Counted from the stretch's first letter, positions 24,834 through 33,871 are shown. The stretch is 51,107 nucleotides of DNA from Acidobacteria bacterium UBA7540 (GCA_002478145.1 DLMI01000023.1:11015-62121), one strand, 5' to 3'. The notes: generated by a model not told the origin, from the sequence alone. Numbers and translations: made by a program.

Positions 24834-26876
24834 GTGCCTGAATTCAAACCCTTCGTTCCCCACGATTCCAAAGAGCCTGAGTTCACAATTAAAGCCGTTG
24901 TGGCCGGTATCTTCATGGCTGCCATTTTCGGCGCGGCAAACGCCTACTTGGGCATGAAGGCCGGCCAGACGGTAGCCGCCACGATTCCAGCGGCGGTGAT
25001 TGCCATCGCGCTATTTCGTTTGCCCTTCTTTCGCGGCGGCGTGCTGGAGCAGAACCTGACGCGCACTGCCGCCTCGGTAGGTGAAGCGCTGGTGGCCGGG
25101 GCAATTTTCACCATCCCTGCCTTCATGATGGTCAACGTGGGCGGGCAGCGGCTCTGGACTGACTTGCGAGGTCATTACTGGACCGGCACGTTCATTCTCT
25201 TTGCGGGCGGCTTGCTGGGAGTATTCTTCATCATCATCCTGCGACGCCCCCTGTGCGTGGATTCACCTGACCTACCTTTTCCTGAAAGCACGGCCAGCGC
25301 CGAGATTGTGAAAGCCGGCCAGAAGGGCGCCACCGATGCTCCGAAATACATTTTCGGCGCCATGGCATTGGGCGCTTTCCTCCAGTTGCTCAAGGACGAC
25401 AAAGGCTTCCAGGTTTTTCGGGATTCGGTCAGTGGTTTCTGGAAGTTCCCCAAATCGGTTGTCAACTATTTCGGATATCAGAAAGAACTCCTGGGCCGCG
25501 TGCCTTACACGGGAGGCATTGCCTACTCCACACCTTCCGTTTCCCCGGCGCTCATCGGCATTGGATACATCATCGGACCACGCTTGTCGGCGATAAATTT
25601 CTCAGGGGGCGTCATCGCCTGGCTGGTGCTGATTCCGCTGGTCCTGTTCATCGATCCCGACCTGCCACACCGCATCGGGGCAACAACCGGAGGCACGGCG
25701 CCCTGGGACCTCGCGAGCTACACCGTCTGGTACAACGTGGTCCGTCCTATCGCCGTAGGAGCGATGCTGGTGGGGGCGGTTTACACGCTCTATAGCATGC
25801 GGGAGTCGATTCTTACCTCCATCCGCGGGGCTTTTCATGCTTCCGCAGTGACCGGCGAACAGGCGGCAGCACGCACGCGGCTGGATATCGACATCCCCAT
25901 CAAGTGGATCCTCATTGCCATTGGCGGCCTCATCATCCCAATTACGATTATCTACAAATACTTCGCGCAGAGCTGGGCTGCGGCCATCACGGCGGCGATT
26001 GTGATGACCCTGACCGGCTTCTTTCTTTCCGCCGTGGGCGGTTACCTGGTGGGGTTGGTGGGCTCCTCGAATCAGCCTGTCAGCGGTCTGACCCTTGCCG
26101 CGCTGGTTGTCGCCGCGTTGATGATGGTAGCCATCGGTGTGAAAGGCCTGGGCGGAGTCGCCGCCGTGCTGGGTGTGGCCTCGGTGGTTTGCTGCGCGTG
26201 CTGTGTATCCGGCAGCCTGATTCAGGACCTGAAGGCTGGATATCTGCTCGGCGGGACGCCGTGGAAGATGGAAATCGTCGAGGTGCTGAGCGTCACCGCC
26301 GTTTCCTTTTTCCTGTTGCTGCCCATCATCGCGCTGCACGAAGCGAACCTCGCCACCGGCGGCATCGGCGGCAAGTTGCTGCCCGCGCCACAAGCCGGCC
26401 TCATGGCCCAACTCGCGCAGGGTATCGTGGGCGGACAAATGGCTTGGGGGTTGCTCCTGATGGGATGCTTCTTCGGCCTGGCGCTGGTGATGATTGGCGC
26501 GCCTTCTCCGATGCTCATCGCCGTGGGCATGTACCTACCCCTCGAAACCAGCGGGGCCATATTCGTGGGTGGCGCCTTGAAGTGGGCCGCCGACCAGTGG
26601 GCGGCGCGCAAGAAGCTCCCGACAGAAGAAAAGGCGAAATTCGATGAACGAGGAACGCTCCTGGCTTCCGGATTCATCGCCGGCGAGGCCATCACGGGTA
26701 TTCTGCTCGCCGCCCTGTTCCTCACCGGCGTCTCCTCCATCACCAAGGTCATCACCGGCCTCGATGAGTTGCCGTTCCTGGCCAACTGGGGCGGTTGGAT
26801 TTCCCTCATAGCCTTCGCAATCATCGCCTACATCTTGGTTCGGGTGCCCTTGCGGAAGCTGAACAAAGCCAATTGA
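24834..26876 (+). CDS. OPT-family oligopeptide transporter
   Basis: A 680-residue polytopic inner-membrane transporter with about 15 hydrophobic segments. The start EFTIKAVVAGIFMAAIFGAANAYLGMKAGQTVAATIPAAV is the OPT signature, and SPALIGIGYIIGPR and NQPVSGLTLAALVV agree. OPT proteins are proton-coupled importers of oligopeptides or metal chelates. The GTG at 24834 has AAGGAG 5 nt upstream. Lying next to a dipeptidase suggests a peptide uptake and breakdown pair, although a terminator separates their transcripts. Confidence 0.92.
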   Translation: MPEFKPFVPHDSKEPEFTIKAVVAGIFMAAIFGAANAYLGMKAGQTVAATIPAAVIAIALFRLPFFRGGVLEQNLTRTAASVGEALVAGAIFTIPAFMMVNVGGQRLWTDLRGHYWTGTFILFAGGLLGVFFIIILRRPLCVDSPDLPFPESTASAEIVKAGQKGATDAPKYIFGAMALGAFLQLLKDDKGFQVFRDSVSGFWKFPKSVVNYFGYQKELLGRVPYTGGIAYSTPSVSPALIGIGYIIGPRLSAINFSGGVIAWLVLIPLVLFIDPDLPHRIGATTGGTAPWDLASYTVWYNVVRPIAVGAMLVGAVYTLYSMRESILTSIRGAFHASAVTGEQAAARTRLDIDIPIKWILIAIGGLIIPITIIYKYFAQSWAAAITAAIVMTLTGFFLSAVGGYLVGLVGSSNQPVSGLTLAALVVAALMMVAIGVKGLGGVAAVLGVASVVCCACCVSGSLIQDLKAGYLLGGTPWKMEIVEVLSVTAVSFFLLLPIIALHEANLATGGIGGKLLPAPQAGLMAQLAQGIVGGQMAWGLLLMGCFFGLALVMIGAPSPMLIAVGMYLPLETSGAIFVGGALKWAADQWAARKKLPTEEKAKFDERGTLLASGFIAGEAITGILLAALFLTGVSSITKVITGLDELPFLANWGGWISLIAFAIIAYILVRVPLRKLNKAN

Positions 26877-27104
26877 AGACCACTCACTGTTGACGGCGCA
26901 AAAGCCGCGGGGACCGCAGTTACCCGGGAGCACGAGGTTTCGTAATTTCCTTGTAATATATAGTGAGGTAAACTCTTCTGTGCTGTGGCTGTACAGAAAG
27001 ACCGGGAGAGGCGCGCAAGCCCGGCGGCCATCTATGCCACCCACGGAAACACGGTGCGAGTGCACAGACAGGCAGAGCGTGAAGAACCAAGGAGAGGAGG
27101 AATT

Positions 27105-27590
27105 ATGACCAAGAACGAGTTTTACGAAGTTGTGATGGAAAACTACCGGCCGACGGAAAAGCTAATCGGCATGGTTCCAGGGGACAAACTGAACTGGAGG
27201 CCCGGGCCGACGTTCATGAGCGTTGGCCAGGTACTTTGCCACCTAGGCGATGGCTTGGGCGCCGGGTTGGAGTGGCTGCTCGGCGGCAAGTGGCCCTCCA
27301 TGGAAGAAATGGGAGAGAGCATGAAGTTGGAGAACCTCCCTTCCTGTAGCCCCCAGGAGGCGCTGGACAAGCTCGAAAAGGACAAGAAAATTCTGCGCAA
27401 GGTCCTGGATGACATGAGCGAAGAGGACTTCACCAACAAAGTCCTCTCCGTGCCGTGGGGCTGGAAGGCAAAGATGGAGCGTATGGCCATCCACTTCCTC
27501 GAGCACTTCACGAATCACAAGATGCAACTATTCACCTACCTGAAGCTGCTCGGCCTGCCCGTGAATACGGAGACGCTTTACGGAATGTAG
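27105..27590 (+). CDS. DinB-family protein
   Basis: A 161-residue helical protein with DinB landmarks: LNWRPGPTFMSVGQVLCHLGDGLGAGLEWLLGG with the first His ligand and HFLEHFTNHKMQLFTYLKLLG with the His pair near the end. Likely a metal-binding thiol-transferase-like or stress protein; the substrate is unknown. A very strong ribosome site (GGAGAGGAGG) ends 4 nt before the ATG at 27105, excluding the longer frame. It is convergent with the GH39-like gene, only 29 bp apart. Confidence 0.85.
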   Translation: MTKNEFYEVVMENYRPTEKLIGMVPGDKLNWRPGPTFMSVGQVLCHLGDGLGAGLEWLLGGKWPSMEEMGESMKLENLPSCSPQEALDKLEKDKKILRKVLDDMSEEDFTNKVLSVPWGWKAKMERMAIHFLEHFTNHKMQLFTYLKLLGLPVNTETLYGM

Positions 27591-27619
27591 GAAGATCAGT
27601 GACGTCGGAAAATGGTCAG

Positions 27620-29155
27620 TCACTTGGGAAGGGTCACCACGGCGACGGCCAGCCCTCGCAACGTAATCTGGTCGGCATTCAGGTGAGCCGTTGCCGGCGG
27701 CTGGAAGCCTGTTGTCTGATCGACGTACACGACCTCTGCCCCGTTGCTCCCCGCAATCGACAAATCAAAATCCCGGTCTCGCTCGTTGACCAGCAACAGC
27801 TTGCGCTTGCCGTCGCGAGTCACAAAGCCCTGGGCGTAGACGTGGGGAATTGCAGAAGTCGTGTCCACCAGCTTGTCTCCAAGGCCGAAGTTGTCGTGGA
27901 GCAGCTTCAACACCCAGTAACGGGCGTTGGGTTGCCCTGTGTTCCAATCCACCATGGATACGCCGGGAAACTGGGAGGGGTAACCAACCATTTGAGATTC
28001 ACCCGCCACGTCAATCCCGAAGCGTGCCAGCTCCCCATACAGGTAGCCATAAACTGCCCCGCAAAGGTTCCAGTAGGAATCGGGTATCGCTTTGCGAGGC
28101 ACCGCATTATCGTCAGCCGGAATGCATCCCAGTTCGTCGAGGTCGGTCTGTGTCTTCGGGGACAGGCGCTGTCGAATTGACTCTAAATACCGGACGGAAT
28201 TAAGAAAGCCGGTAGCCTGATCGAAAACAGTGTACTGCTGCACCTCCGGACTCTGGTCAGCCGTCGGATTAGCGTAGAAGTGATAGGAAATCATATCCAC
28301 CGGGATCCCAGGCTTGTGGTTCTTCGGGTTAAGGAAATATTCGAAGTATCCCGGTACATTCTCTTCAAGGAATATGTTGGGAGAGGTCCCTGCCAGGGCC
28401 ACGCCCACAAACTTCATTTGCGGTTCCACGTGTCGAATTGAACTCACTATAGCGTCGTAGACCCGGCTATACGTTTCTGGCGACATCTGGTGCTCAAAAT
28501 CGACCTCGTTCAACACCTCCCAGTACTCGATTTTGTAATGATGACCGGACTTATGGCGCTTCCCGTATTCATCTGTGAATCCCCCCTGCGTGTACCAACT
28601 CACCAGTCTTGCGTAGTAGTCCCCCACTTCTTTTAAGCTCACATCCCGGAACTCTGTTCCTTTCTCGTAGTCCCAGGTCACTTGGTCCGGATCGGCAGGA
28701 TAAGGCACCGGCTTCTCCGTCTTGAACATCCACTGGGGGATTGTGCTGAAGTTGATAATCACGGAGTGTCCGGCGGTAGCATTCATCAAATCTTCCATCA
28801 TGGGGTCGATCAAAGAGAAGTCCCAGGAAGTCTTCCCGTCTTGGGGGGGTTCGAGTTCGGCGACGCCCAGCTTGGGGTAGGGCAGCCAGGGCACGTAGCG
28901 CACATAATCTTCACCAAGCTCGTGCAAAGCTTGAAAGACCCGATCGTGAATCTTGGTGCCCTGACGCAAGGGAGGGTTGACGACGACTTGAAGCGTGGGC
29001 GTCGTTTTGGAAATGGTCACGACCTTGTCCCAGTTGACGGTGACCTTGGCCTTTTCTGCTGGAGCGGGCTTTGACACGGCTTCTTTGGCAGTTAGGAAAA
29101 TCATCAGACAAATAGAAAACAAAGCGAGTGGTCGAAGTGCTCTATCAATTCTCAT
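27620..29155 (-). CDS. Secreted GH39-like glycoside hydrolase
   Basis: A 511-residue exported protein (signal peptide about 1-28). The TIM-barrel part resembles GH39 (beta-xylosidase/alpha-iduronidase clan A): YVRYVPWLPYPKLGVAEL early, the acid/base motif EYWEVLNEVDFE (N216-E217), DMISYHFYA, and a DELG segment with E341 as candidate nucleophile. A C-terminal beta domain (KRKLLLVNERDRDFDLSI) follows. It should cleave a plant or microbial glycoside in the periplasm or outside; the substrate is unknown. GGAGGG lies 8 nt before the ATG. It stands alone. Confidence 0.8.
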   Translation of the reverse strand: MRIDRALRPLALFSICLMIFLTAKEAVSKPAPAEKAKVTVNWDKVVTISKTTPTLQVVVNPPLRQGTKIHDRVFQALHELGEDYVRYVPWLPYPKLGVAELEPPQDGKTSWDFSLIDPMMEDLMNATAGHSVIINFSTIPQWMFKTEKPVPYPADPDQVTWDYEKGTEFRDVSLKEVGDYYARLVSWYTQGGFTDEYGKRHKSGHHYKIEYWEVLNEVDFEHQMSPETYSRVYDAIVSSIRHVEPQMKFVGVALAGTSPNIFLEENVPGYFEYFLNPKNHKPGIPVDMISYHFYANPTADQSPEVQQYTVFDQATGFLNSVRYLESIRQRLSPKTQTDLDELGCIPADDNAVPRKAIPDSYWNLCGAVYGYLYGELARFGIDVAGESQMVGYPSQFPGVSMVDWNTGQPNARYWVLKLLHDNFGLGDKLVDTTSAIPHVYAQGFVTRDGKRKLLLVNERDRDFDLSIAGSNGAEVVYVDQTTGFQPPATAHLNADQITLRGLAVAVVTLPK

Positions 29156-29325
29156 GGCAGTCCCTCCAAAAGGGGAATCCGTTCTTGCAGATAGATTCGG
29201 GATAAGACGCGAGGCTGAGTTTATTATGCATTGAGCACAAAAGCCAACTCTTCGCTCGAGGGCCTTCTATCAGAAATGCGCCGAACCGAACTTTCCAGGC
29301 GGAATGATAGGTACCCGGACGCGGG

Positions 29326-29877
29326 CTAAAAGTTCTCCAGGACTTCTGTGACGAGGGTGCGGGCGACATCGCGGGAGAGGCGGTCGAGCGCAGCTTGGTC
29401 TTCTTGGAAGAGTCCGGAGGTAGTCTGGCTCACCTGATACTCTTCCCTGAAGACAAAGTTCGGATTTGCATAAACCACCTTCTTGCTGTGCAAGTCCTCG
29501 AGCTTTACGTCGGCTGTGACCTGAATCTGGAGCGACGAGGCGCGCCCTGTACTCAGGTCAAAGGTGATAACGCCTGAACGTACGTCCTTGACGGTTCCCT
29601 TCAAGACGGCATCGGCCCCGGTTGGATTGGGCGTAATTCGGAATTTCGTTCGCTCGATGAACTCGCGGCTGATGGCGGCAGCGAGCTTCTCTTCGATGCG
29701 AAAGGTGGAAGATTGGTTGACGAAGATGGGTACGGCGATGGTTTTAATGTCGGGGGGTAAGCGGTCTCCGCGTCCGGCAACCTGGTACCCGCAGGAAAGA
29801 AGGAAAGGCAAAACACCAAGGCCAAGAAGCAAAAGCCAATGACGCCGGAACAGTTCATGACCAGTGTTCATGGGCAT
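29326..29877 (-). CDS. lptE: LPS-assembly lipoprotein LptE
   Basis: Outer-membrane lipoprotein that plugs LptD and helps insert lipopolysaccharide. The 183-residue protein has a type II signal ending in LLS-C29-GYQVAG, then DIKTIAVPIFVNQSSTFRIEEKLAAAISREFIERTKFRI, the usual LptE core, and a helical end. It starts 1 nt after the stop of the Asd-like gene and is last in the psd-pssA-asd-like operon. It supports an LPS-bearing diderm host. Confidence 0.9.
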   Translation of the reverse strand: MPMNTGHELFRRHWLLLLGLGVLPFLLSCGYQVAGRGDRLPPDIKTIAVPIFVNQSSTFRIEEKLAAAISREFIERTKFRITPNPTGADAVLKGTVKDVRSGVITFDLSTGRASSLQIQVTADVKLEDLHSKKVVYANPNFVFREEYQVSQTTSGLFQEDQAALDRLSRDVARTLVTEVLENF

Positions 29878-29878
29878 T

Positions 29879-30958
29879 CTACAAGGCGATTCGTTGGCGA
29901 AGACTCTCCGCGACCTCGACCGCGTTCAGGGCCGCAAGACGAAGATTATCAGCGACCGCCCAAATCCAGAGGCCGGTCGGGTGGTCCGGATCAGCCGTTA
30001 CACTATCCACCAGGATTTTGTCCGAACCAGCGACCTCGACTTGGGTGGGCGAGTCCTGTGAGCGACGCCGCACTTGGACTCGCTCTCCCTGCAAAGCCTC
30101 TCCGGCCTTTTCTGCTGCCACGGGCTGACCCGTCTCGATGAAAAGGGAAACCGCCAGCGAATAAAACACGGGAACCTGAAAGAGGCGCAAAGCGGGGAGC
30201 GGAACCCTCCCCTGCAAGTATTCCTTGAGCTGCTTCCGGAGACGATTTTCGAGAGCCAGCAGTTCACTTCCACCCATCCCGCCCGGACGCGACAACAAGT
30301 TAAAGGCCAACTGCGCGCCAAAAACCTTGCGCGGAATCTTCTGGAAGCTGAGCAGGCTTACGGTCTGCTTCTGAAGCTCTTCAATCCCGTGCGACCCGAT
30401 CTCGGAGACCGAAGTGAAGATATTGGCAACGGCGCTCTTCAAAGGGAAGCGTGCTGCCAGGCGCAGCAGTAAACTGCTGATTACAATCGTGGCGGGGTGA
30501 GCAGAAACATAAACCCGGCTTTCGCCGCCTTCCTCTTTTTCCCCTAGCGGAAAACACCGGTCGAGGAATGGCACGCTCCCCACTTTCCGGGGGAGGGGGA
30601 TCTGCGGTTCCGCCGCCTCTTCGCCGGGCGCTGCGGGGCTGAGGTCGATGATGAAACAAGCGGGCCGCCCTTGGCCCGAGGCTTGGGCAGGATCCAGGAA
30701 GGAAGGCATTTGGCGAGACCGCGCCGCAATAAAGGCAAAATCAAGCTCGGATGCGGTAACGTTCTCGTCAAGCTCCGAGGGTTTCGATCCCTCACGCAAA
30801 TCCAGGATTGGCAATTCGAGTTCATTTTCTTCGTCCGAAAACGTAACCAGGCGGGAGAAAGGAAAGTGGTATTCCTCCAGCACATTCAGAAGCTCTTTGC
30901 CAAGAAGGGAAGATGCACCCACGACCGCGATCCGGTATCCCTGTTGGGAGGTTTTCAT
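29879..30958 (-). CDS. Asd/Usg-like protein without catalytic cysteine
   Basis: A 359-residue relative of aspartate-semialdehyde dehydrogenase. The NADP fold opens with VVGASSLLGKELL and the C-terminal dimerisation domain is present (EIGSHGIEELQKQT, LRLFQVPVFYSLAVSLFIE). Where true Asd has N-C-S/T the sequence reads SAHPATIV, with Ala156 in the Cys position, so it cannot run the normal reaction. Such paralogs resemble Usg-1 proteins and 'Asd/ArgC dimerization domain' proteins of unknown role. It overlaps pssA by 4 nt (ATGA) and precedes lptE by 1 nt, tying it to envelope assembly. Confidence 0.85.
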   Translation of the reverse strand: MKTSQQGYRIAVVGASSLLGKELLNVLEEYHFPFSRLVTFSDEENELELPILDLREGSKPSELDENVTASELDFAFIAARSRQMPSFLDPAQASGQGRPACFIIDLSPAAPGEEAAEPQIPLPRKVGSVPFLDRCFPLGEKEEGGESRVYVSAHPATIVISSLLLRLAARFPLKSAVANIFTSVSEIGSHGIEELQKQTVSLLSFQKIPRKVFGAQLAFNLLSRPGGMGGSELLALENRLRKQLKEYLQGRVPLPALRLFQVPVFYSLAVSLFIETGQPVAAEKAGEALQGERVQVRRRSQDSPTQVEVAGSDKILVDSVTADPDHPTGLWIWAVADNLRLAALNAVEVAESLRQRIAL

Positions 30959-31770
30959 GCTGCGTGAACCTCTTGCGGCGCGGGAGGATGGGGGCGGAAC
31001 TTCGAGGTGATCCGAAGAATGATGCCGGAAAGGGCGTAAGTAAGGGCGATGATCAGGAGGACGGGTTCAGAATATACCCAAATGGCCCAGATGATGAGCC
31101 CCAGGAATATGATGGCGATGTAAGAACGACGCCTGCGCAAGTCCAGCGTTTTAAAGCTGTAATAACGCATCCTACTCACCATCAAGAAGGCCAGAATGGC
31201 TACCACCCCCATCCAGACCAAGCTGTAAACCCAGTGGTTGAGTGGTGTCTTTTCCCAGTGGACGATGGCCGCAATCGTTCCCGCCGCGGCCGGGATCGGC
31301 ATGCCCACGAAATACCGGCGGTCAGCCGTGGGTTTGACGCTCTCGATGTTGAATCGCCCCAGGCGCGCCGCGCCGCATATCACATAAGCGAAGGTCACGA
31401 TCCAACCCGCTTGACGTAGGTGCTCGATCAACGGTGGTCCGAACATCTCGCTTATGGCGCGGATGCCCCAGGCATAGGCCAAGACGGCCGGGGCAACGCC
31501 GAAAGCAATGACATCGGCCAGAGAATCGAGCTCCCGGCCAAAAGCGGATGTGGCATTGGTCAGCCGCGCAATTCGACCGTCCAGCCCGTCGAATAGAATC
31601 GCCCACCCGATGGCCCTTGCGGCGTTATCGAACGCCACCGCGCTCAGTCCTTCACCCCCGCCTGCCGTCATTGCTACAGAGCCTCGCAACGCTGCCAGGA
31701 TGGCGTAATAGCCGCAGACCAATGTGCCTACCGTGAACAGGCTGGGCAGAATATAGACGCCCCGCCTCAT
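30955..31770 (-). CDS. pssA: CDP-diacylglycerol-serine O-phosphatidyltransferase
   Basis: Makes phosphatidylserine from CDP-diacylglycerol and serine in the inner membrane. The 271-residue polytopic protein opens with YILPSLFTVGTLVCGYYAI and has the motif D-G-L-D-G-R-I-A-R-x8-G-x3-D-S-L-A-D; later helices fit PssA of the bacterial membrane type. The ATG at 31770 is preferred: AAGGGTGGA precedes it and it lies 10 nt after the psd stop. An ATG at 31815 would overlap psd by 35 nt. The product is the substrate of the adjacent Psd. Confidence 0.93.
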   Translation of the reverse strand: MRRGVYILPSLFTVGTLVCGYYAILAALRGSVAMTAGGGEGLSAVAFDNAARAIGWAILFDGLDGRIARLTNATSAFGRELDSLADVIAFGVAPAVLAYAWGIRAISEMFGPPLIEHLRQAGWIVTFAYVICGAARLGRFNIESVKPTADRRYFVGMPIPAAAGTIAAIVHWEKTPLNHWVYSLVWMGVVAILAFLMVSRMRYYSFKTLDLRRRRSYIAIIFLGLIIWAIWVYSEPVLLIIALTYALSGIILRITSKFRPHPPAPQEVHAA

Positions 31771-31780
31771 TCCACCCTTC

Positions 31781-32431
31781 TTATTGAATTTGAGATTTGG
31801 TGTGGCTGGTTCCAAGGATGCTGCTCCCTGCCCGGACGTGATCTCCGACCTTGATGCTCAATGCCACATCCGGTTCCATGAGAACATCAACACGCGATCC
31901 GAACTTGATCAGGCCAAAGCGCTCTCCGCGCTCCAGAGAGTCGCCGGCACGTTTCCAGAATACTATTCGGCGCGCGAGTATTCCAGCAATTTGCTTGACC
32001 ACGATCTGACCTTGCTCACCCTCGAGGGTGAAAACGTTCTGCTCGTTTTCAACCGAAGCGACTTCCCGTGAGGCCACCCGAAACGCCCCTTTTCGATAGG
32101 AAACCTCTCTGACGACGCCTGCAATGGGGGCCCGATTGACGTGCACGTCCAGAGGGGACATGAAAATGCTGACGCGGCACACCGGGCGGCCTTCGTAGCT
32201 CTCCTGGACGACTTGCACGATGCGACCGTCGGCGGGAGAAATGATGGCTTGAGCTTGGGTAGGAATCGGGCGCTCAGGATCACGAAAGAAGTTGAGTAGC
32301 AGGAAGGCAAGGACCAGAAAGAAGATGGCGCAGACTAGCAGGAAAGGGCTTCGCTCCCGGAGCCAGAATCCGAGAAGACCGCCGGAGATGAGCACCGGCG
32401 GAAGACCGTACCAATATCCCTCCTGCAGCAT
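31781..32431 (-). CDS. psd: Phosphatidylserine decarboxylase (short type)
   Basis: Pyruvoyl enzyme turning phosphatidylserine into phosphatidylethanolamine. From the ATG at 32431 the protein has 216 residues with two N-terminal membrane helices. ISPADGRIV, FMSPLDVHVNRAPI and GLIKFGSRVDVL mark the short (PSD-A-like) type; Ser of F-G-S is the self-cleavage site that becomes the pyruvoyl group. A TTG at 32497 would add 22 charged residues; neither start has a good ribosome site. The last codons coincide with a CAAATCTCAAATTC word, so the tail may be repeat-derived. It heads the operon with pssA. Confidence 0.92.
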   Translation of the reverse strand: MLQEGYWYGLPPVLISGGLLGFWLRERSPFLLVCAIFFLVLAFLLLNFFRDPERPIPTQAQAIISPADGRIVQVVQESYEGRPVCRVSIFMSPLDVHVNRAPIAGVVREVSYRKGAFRVASREVASVENEQNVFTLEGEQGQIVVKQIAGILARRIVFWKRAGDSLERGERFGLIKFGSRVDVLMEPDVALSIKVGDHVRAGSSILGTSHTKSQIQ

Positions 32432-32564
32432 GTATCTTTGCGCGTCAGCCCCGGAGCTTTTCGCTTCCTCATCGAGCCGCCTCCGCGCGTACTTCAAAGG
32501 GTGTTGGCTTTGCCAGCCCGGCGCAGAATCTCCCCCCGCGAACTCGCGGGCTGGCCGGGGGCGG

Positions 32565-32792
32565 CTAGTGCACTGTCTGGGCTTGCCGTACCAGCAATTC
32601 CATCTGGTCCTTCACCCGCAGTTTCAGCTTCTTCAGCCGCACTTCTTCGAGTTTTTCCTCTTCCGTAAGGAAGATCTTTGCCTTAAGTTGGTCAAGCTGG
32701 GAAGCGTAGCGGGTGTGCTCTTCACGAAGGTGTCGATATTCTGGGTTGTTGGCCATCAATTCCTCCCGGATGGCCTCGGCAGGAGTGCTCAC
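32565..32792 (-). CDS. YdcH/DUF465-family small coiled-coil protein
   Basis: A 75-residue charged helical hairpin: NPEYRHLREEHTRYASQLDQLKAKIFLTEEEKLEEVRLKKLKLRVKDQMELL, the usual DUF465 (YdcH) pattern of an N-terminal helix, a short turn (FLTEEE) and a Lys-rich second helix. Such proteins are widespread, cytoplasmic and of unknown role. GTG at 32792 is the start, with GGGAGGTGGC upstream. It precedes psd on the same strand by about 130-360 bp, depending on the psd start. Confidence 0.85.
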   Translation of the reverse strand: MSTPAEAIREELMANNPEYRHLREEHTRYASQLDQLKAKIFLTEEEKLEEVRLKKLKLRVKDQMELLVRQAQTVH

Positions 32793-32867
32793 GGGCGTGC
32801 CACCTCCCCATTTGATTTGATACCGTAGTCAGGCTAGCACACCAAACAGGTCCATTCAAGCCGAAAA

Positions 32868-33063
32868 ACGCTCAAATCAGGGGCGCGTCAAAGTCGCGGA
32901 AAAAGCGGCTCTGCCGCCTGCTGTGCGGAAAGCCTCTGGCTTTCCGGCGCAGACAGCCTCCCTTCTTCCCCTCGGAAGGGCGAAGCCTTTCCGCACAGCA
33001 GGCGGCAGAGCCGCTTTGGGATGTTACCTTTCGGGGACTTTGACGCGACCCTGACGCTCAAAT
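32868..33063. mobile_element. MITE-like element with terminal inverted and flanking direct repeats
   Basis: Terminal inverted repeats CAGGGGCGCGTCAAAGTC (32878-32895) and GACTTTGACGCGACCCTG (33036-33053) match at 17 of 18 positions. They are bounded exactly by a 10-bp direct repeat ACGCTCAAAT (32868-32877 and 33054-33063), the form expected of a target-site duplication. The 176-bp element contains a second internal inverted repeat of about 31 bp (AAAGCGGCTCTGCCGCCTGC on the left arm). No protein is encoded, so mobilisation in trans by an unseen transposase is inferred. Confidence 0.8.
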
Positions 33064-33118
33064 GAGAAAGCCGTGTGATAACTTCCTGTCTAAGGTACGG
33101 ACTTTGGTTGTGTCCGTC

Positions 33119-33196
33119 GCGCCCCGACTGTCGGGGCACTCTTTGGTACTGGCAAGACCCATCCCGCCTCGGGGGACGGGGGCAGGTGGCGGCGCT
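33119..33196. repeat. Dispersed TTTGGTACTGGCAAGACCC repeat, copy 2
   Basis: GCCCCGACTGTCGGGGC is followed by TTTGGTACTGGCAAGACCC, an internal CCCGCCTCGGGGGACGGG block and GGCAGGTGGCGGCGC. The outer words match the trpF-trpB spacer near 14707-14755, while the internal palindrome differs. It lies beyond the rimI 3' end, outside coding DNA. Confidence 0.65.
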
Positions 33197-33228
33197 ACAG
33201 CAGGCAAGTTTCCCATAATTCGTGTCGC

Positions 33229-33711
33229 CTATTCGGTAGCCGAAACCTCGACAGGCGGGGAGAGCTTCAGAGATAGGACCAACCCATCTTCCCGTGGATC
33301 GTTGTAGTAATCCCTTCGCCGGGAGCACAGGCCGAACCCTGCGGAATAATAGAGCCGTTGTGCCGGCATGTTTGAGGCGCGTACTTCCAGGTAAATCTGC
33401 TTTGCACCCTGCTCCAACAGTCGTCTGCGCCCTTCGGCGAGAAGTTCCCATCCCGCGCCTTGCCGCTGATGAGCCGGATCGACGGCCACGTTCCTGAGCT
33501 CTGCCTCGTCGATGACGCGGTGGAAAGCCACGAATCCCACAATCTTGGGTGGAGTCACCGTATCGAGCTCGGCGACCAGGATTAATCCCAAAGGGTCGCC
33601 TGCCAGGTTTGCGTAATCTGCTTGAGTCCATCGGGAGGCTTGAGGGGTCTTGTTCTGGATGCCGATGATTGCTGCAAGATCCTCTTTGCAGAGCTTACGA
33701 ATTCGCATCAT
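33229..33711 (-). CDS. rimI: Ribosomal protein S18 alanine N-acetyltransferase
   Basis: GNAT-fold acetyltransferase that acetylates the N-terminal Ala of S18 in model species. The 160-residue protein shows IRKLCKEDLAAIIGIQ, the substrate-facing AELRNVAVDPAHQRQGAGWELL acetyl-CoA loop (R/Q-x-x-G-x-G/A with QRQGAG) and RASNMPAQRLYYSAGF, all standard for RimI. ATG at 33711 or 33708; AAGGAG lies just upstream. It follows tsaB on the same strand after a 160-bp repeat spacer, a common pairing. Confidence 0.9.
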   Translation of the reverse strand: MMRIRKLCKEDLAAIIGIQNKTPQASRWTQADYANLAGDPLGLILVAELDTVTPPKIVGFVAFHRVIDEAELRNVAVDPAHQRQGAGWELLAEGRRRLLEQGAKQIYLEVRASNMPAQRLYYSAGFGLCSRRRDYYNDPREDGLVLSLKLSPPVEVSATE

Positions 33712-33871
33712 GGGCTCCTTTCAGGGCTTCTGTCCTCCATAAGAATCTAGCTGTGAATTAAGCAGCGCGGCAGTCAGGGATCGACAACTGACGAAAGACT
33801 GCGAACGGCTGGCGTCCGAGTGCTCAAAAAGGAATTCCTGACTCCTGAATCCCGAATCCTGAATCCTATTT
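33712..33871. repeat. Word-repeat spacer between tsaB and rimI
   Basis: An array of CTGAATCCCGAATCCTGAATCC words (about 33840-33868) and shorter ACTGACGAAAGACTG words (about 33786-33800) occupies the spacer. The first is the same type as at 39484-39562. No gene or terminator is seen. Confidence 0.6.
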
